In this document: positions 63,032 through 64,000 of the stretch, one piece after another
How the letters are laid out: every line of letters starts with the position of its first letter
How positions within the stretch are numbered: the first letter of the stretch is position 1
Source of the DNA: Planctomycetaceae bacterium
GTDB taxonomy: Bacteria > Planctomycetota > Planctomycetia > Planctomycetales > Planctomycetaceae
Direction: 5' to 3'
NCBI GenBank assembly: GCA_021732845.1
Contig: JAKFUF010000040.1
Coordinates: 1-64,000, forward strand
Length of the DNA stretch: 64,000 bases
Notes under the pieces: generated by a model
What the model was told of the DNA's origin: nothing
Databases searched by the model: none
The model's input: only the letters and a program-made list of their open reading frames with translations
Made by a program: the position numbers and the translations under genes

Positions 63032-63788
63032 GGCAATGACCAGACGAAAGTTCTTAAAGGGCAAGAGGTTCAGCCGCGCTTCGACGAGCGGCAGGGGAGG
63101 CTGCGACATGAGAGCTGGCACGAGGCTGGCCGGTCTCCCGATGCATGCCTTCAGAGGCAACAACAGGAATCGACGCCCACGGTGAAGGTCGCTGGTGGCA
63201 TGGTGTGTCGCGGCGAAGCGCATCGCGCGGAACTCATTCGATTCACCCTTCAAAAACAGCGTTCAGCCAGGCAGGAGCTGACTGTAACGCTCGAGTTCAC
63301 CACAGCAGCGTCTGTATCAGTTTTGACGCATCTGCTTGACAGAGATAATAATCGTCATTTGCATGGTGAATATTAAATATTACTAACTCAGTGTAGAATA
63401 ATAACCCCCATAATGACCGTCAAGTTGAATCTTCATCTTTTTCAGATGTGCCGGATTACGCGTGTTTGACGCAAGAAAATACAGCACCGCCGCAGACGTC
63501 TGCCGAGCCACGCTGTGCCTCGATCAACAGGCGAAGCCGTGAAGCGTCGAATGCCCTGGCTGGCTCGGAAGTGGCGGGCAGGAGCGAAGAGGCTCCTCAG
63601 CCGGCATCACGGCTTGAGCGACTGGCAGCCGAGTGGCAAGGCCTATGGCACAGCCAGCAGAGAAGGGCACGGAACCGAAAACTACGGGAACCAGCGATCG
63701 TCCCGTGGCTCGCCCGGGAACCCTGCCTCTCAGATCTCAAAGGCCTTCGGTCAGCATCTCGTAAGCGTGCTTTATTCCTTGCCCGGCC
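63032..63788. other. Intergenic region with an AT-rich island
   Basis: Short open frames exist on both strands but none looks like a protein. An AT-rich island at about 63336-63420 stands out from the GC-rich surroundings and contains TTGACA (63336-63341) and a weak Fur-box-like GATAATAATCGTCATTTGC (63344-63362, about 14 of 19 consensus positions). It may hold the promoter of the lipoprotein-DUF1559 operon. Confidence 0.4.
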
Positions 63789-64000
63789 CTAAGCCGCGGG
63801 ATTCCACAGCCGCAAGGCGGCCTGCGAGGCGTCGGGGTTTGGCTGGACACGCTGGTCGTAGACTTGCGTGAGGAAGTCGGGAAAGGCGAGCCACGGGCCG
63901 GGGTCGCGATTCCACGACTGTACCAGCGTGGTGAAAAAGTTCATCTCATATTGAGCCACGACCAGATCCTGCACTTGCTGGATCGGGTCGACATCCGCGG
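63789..64000 (-). CDS. Unknown protein, cut by the right edge
   Basis: A minus-strand frame of about 70 codons, open to the end of the window, so only the C-terminus is seen. Sequence includes QDLVVAQYEMNFFTTLVQSW, then NRDPGPWLAFPDFL and a final SQAALRLWNPAA. I do not recognise it. Codon use and composition look like a real gene end. Confidence 0.5.
   Translation of the reverse strand, partial: ADVDPIQQVQDLVVAQYEMNFFTTLVQSWNRDPGPWLAFPDFLTQVYDQRVQPNPDASQAALRLWNPAA

Noticed and set aside
63448-63871. Plus-strand open frames of about 115 codons near the right edge
   Set aside because: Composition rich in Arg, Ser and Ala without a start context or domain; they run antisense to the C-terminal end of the partial gene at 63789-64000.

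Overview
The window looks like a piece of a planctomycete chromosome (GC-rich, roughly 60% by eye). The case rests on the company the genes keep: DUF1501 and DUF1552 Tat-exported proteins, a DUF1559 pilin-like protein, lipoprotein thioredoxins, a redoxin/haem/monooxygenase fusion, a BNR sialidase fused to an esterase, an FHA-type sigma-54 activator, a DUF4132 giant protein and many palindromic intergenic repeats. Most genes sit on the minus strand in short runs. There is no rRNA, recognisable tRNA, CRISPR array, intact transposase or integrase.

Layout. 0-9 kb: a Gly/Tyr-rich protein cut by the left edge, a copper-type P-ATPase with its own promoter/operator, an ankyrin protein, and a 2-oxoglutarate-oxygenase-like protein. 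9-14 kb: a minus-strand run with a GntR/YtrA regulator, an ABC ATPase and permease, an ECF sigma factor, a membrane anti-sigma-like protein and a secreted PDZ protein. 14-24.5 kb: an M3 oligopeptidase, a dense repeat cluster, two tandem FGE-sulfatase (C-type-lectin-fold) genes, and a 1248-residue sialidase-esterase-sialidase fusion coupled to a membrane protein. 24.5-28.3 kb: DUF5989, SxtJ-like, RidA, BPSL0067-type peptidase, DUF1552 and BON proteins. 28.5-41.5 kb: GAF-glucan phosphorylase, KdsB, DUF4432, lactonase, alcohol dehydrogenase and DUF4132. 41.5-49.5 kb: an iron-type ABC permease and binding protein, PP2C phosphatase, BshB1-like deacetylase, DUF1501 and the redoxin/monooxygenase. 49.7-64 kb: two sigma-54 activators, a zinc-ribbon protein, two TlpA lipoproteins, several envelope proteins, an LRR protein, EpmA, a DUF1559 protein with a lipoprotein, and a gene cut by the right edge.

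Most notable finding. The two tandem FGE-sulfatase genes (16908-17819 and 18061-18972) are almost identical over their first ~600 bp, yet differ at 22 of 75 positions in a block at their 3' ends. The changed codons there keep their third base in 11 of 13 cases and vary at positions 1 and 2. The unchanged codons between them are almost free of adenine. This is the signature of a diversity-generating retroelement (adenine-directed mutagenic retrohoming into a C-type lectin fold). No reverse transcriptase or template repeat is in the window, so these would be targets acted on from elsewhere. The whole gene, with its upstream region, has been duplicated as a 1153-bp unit whose ends fall in a dispersed palindromic repeat.

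Other points of interest are the enzyme fusions, two candidate operators that overlap or adjoin start sites, and a set of structured intergenic repeats with 8-10 nt internal periodicity.
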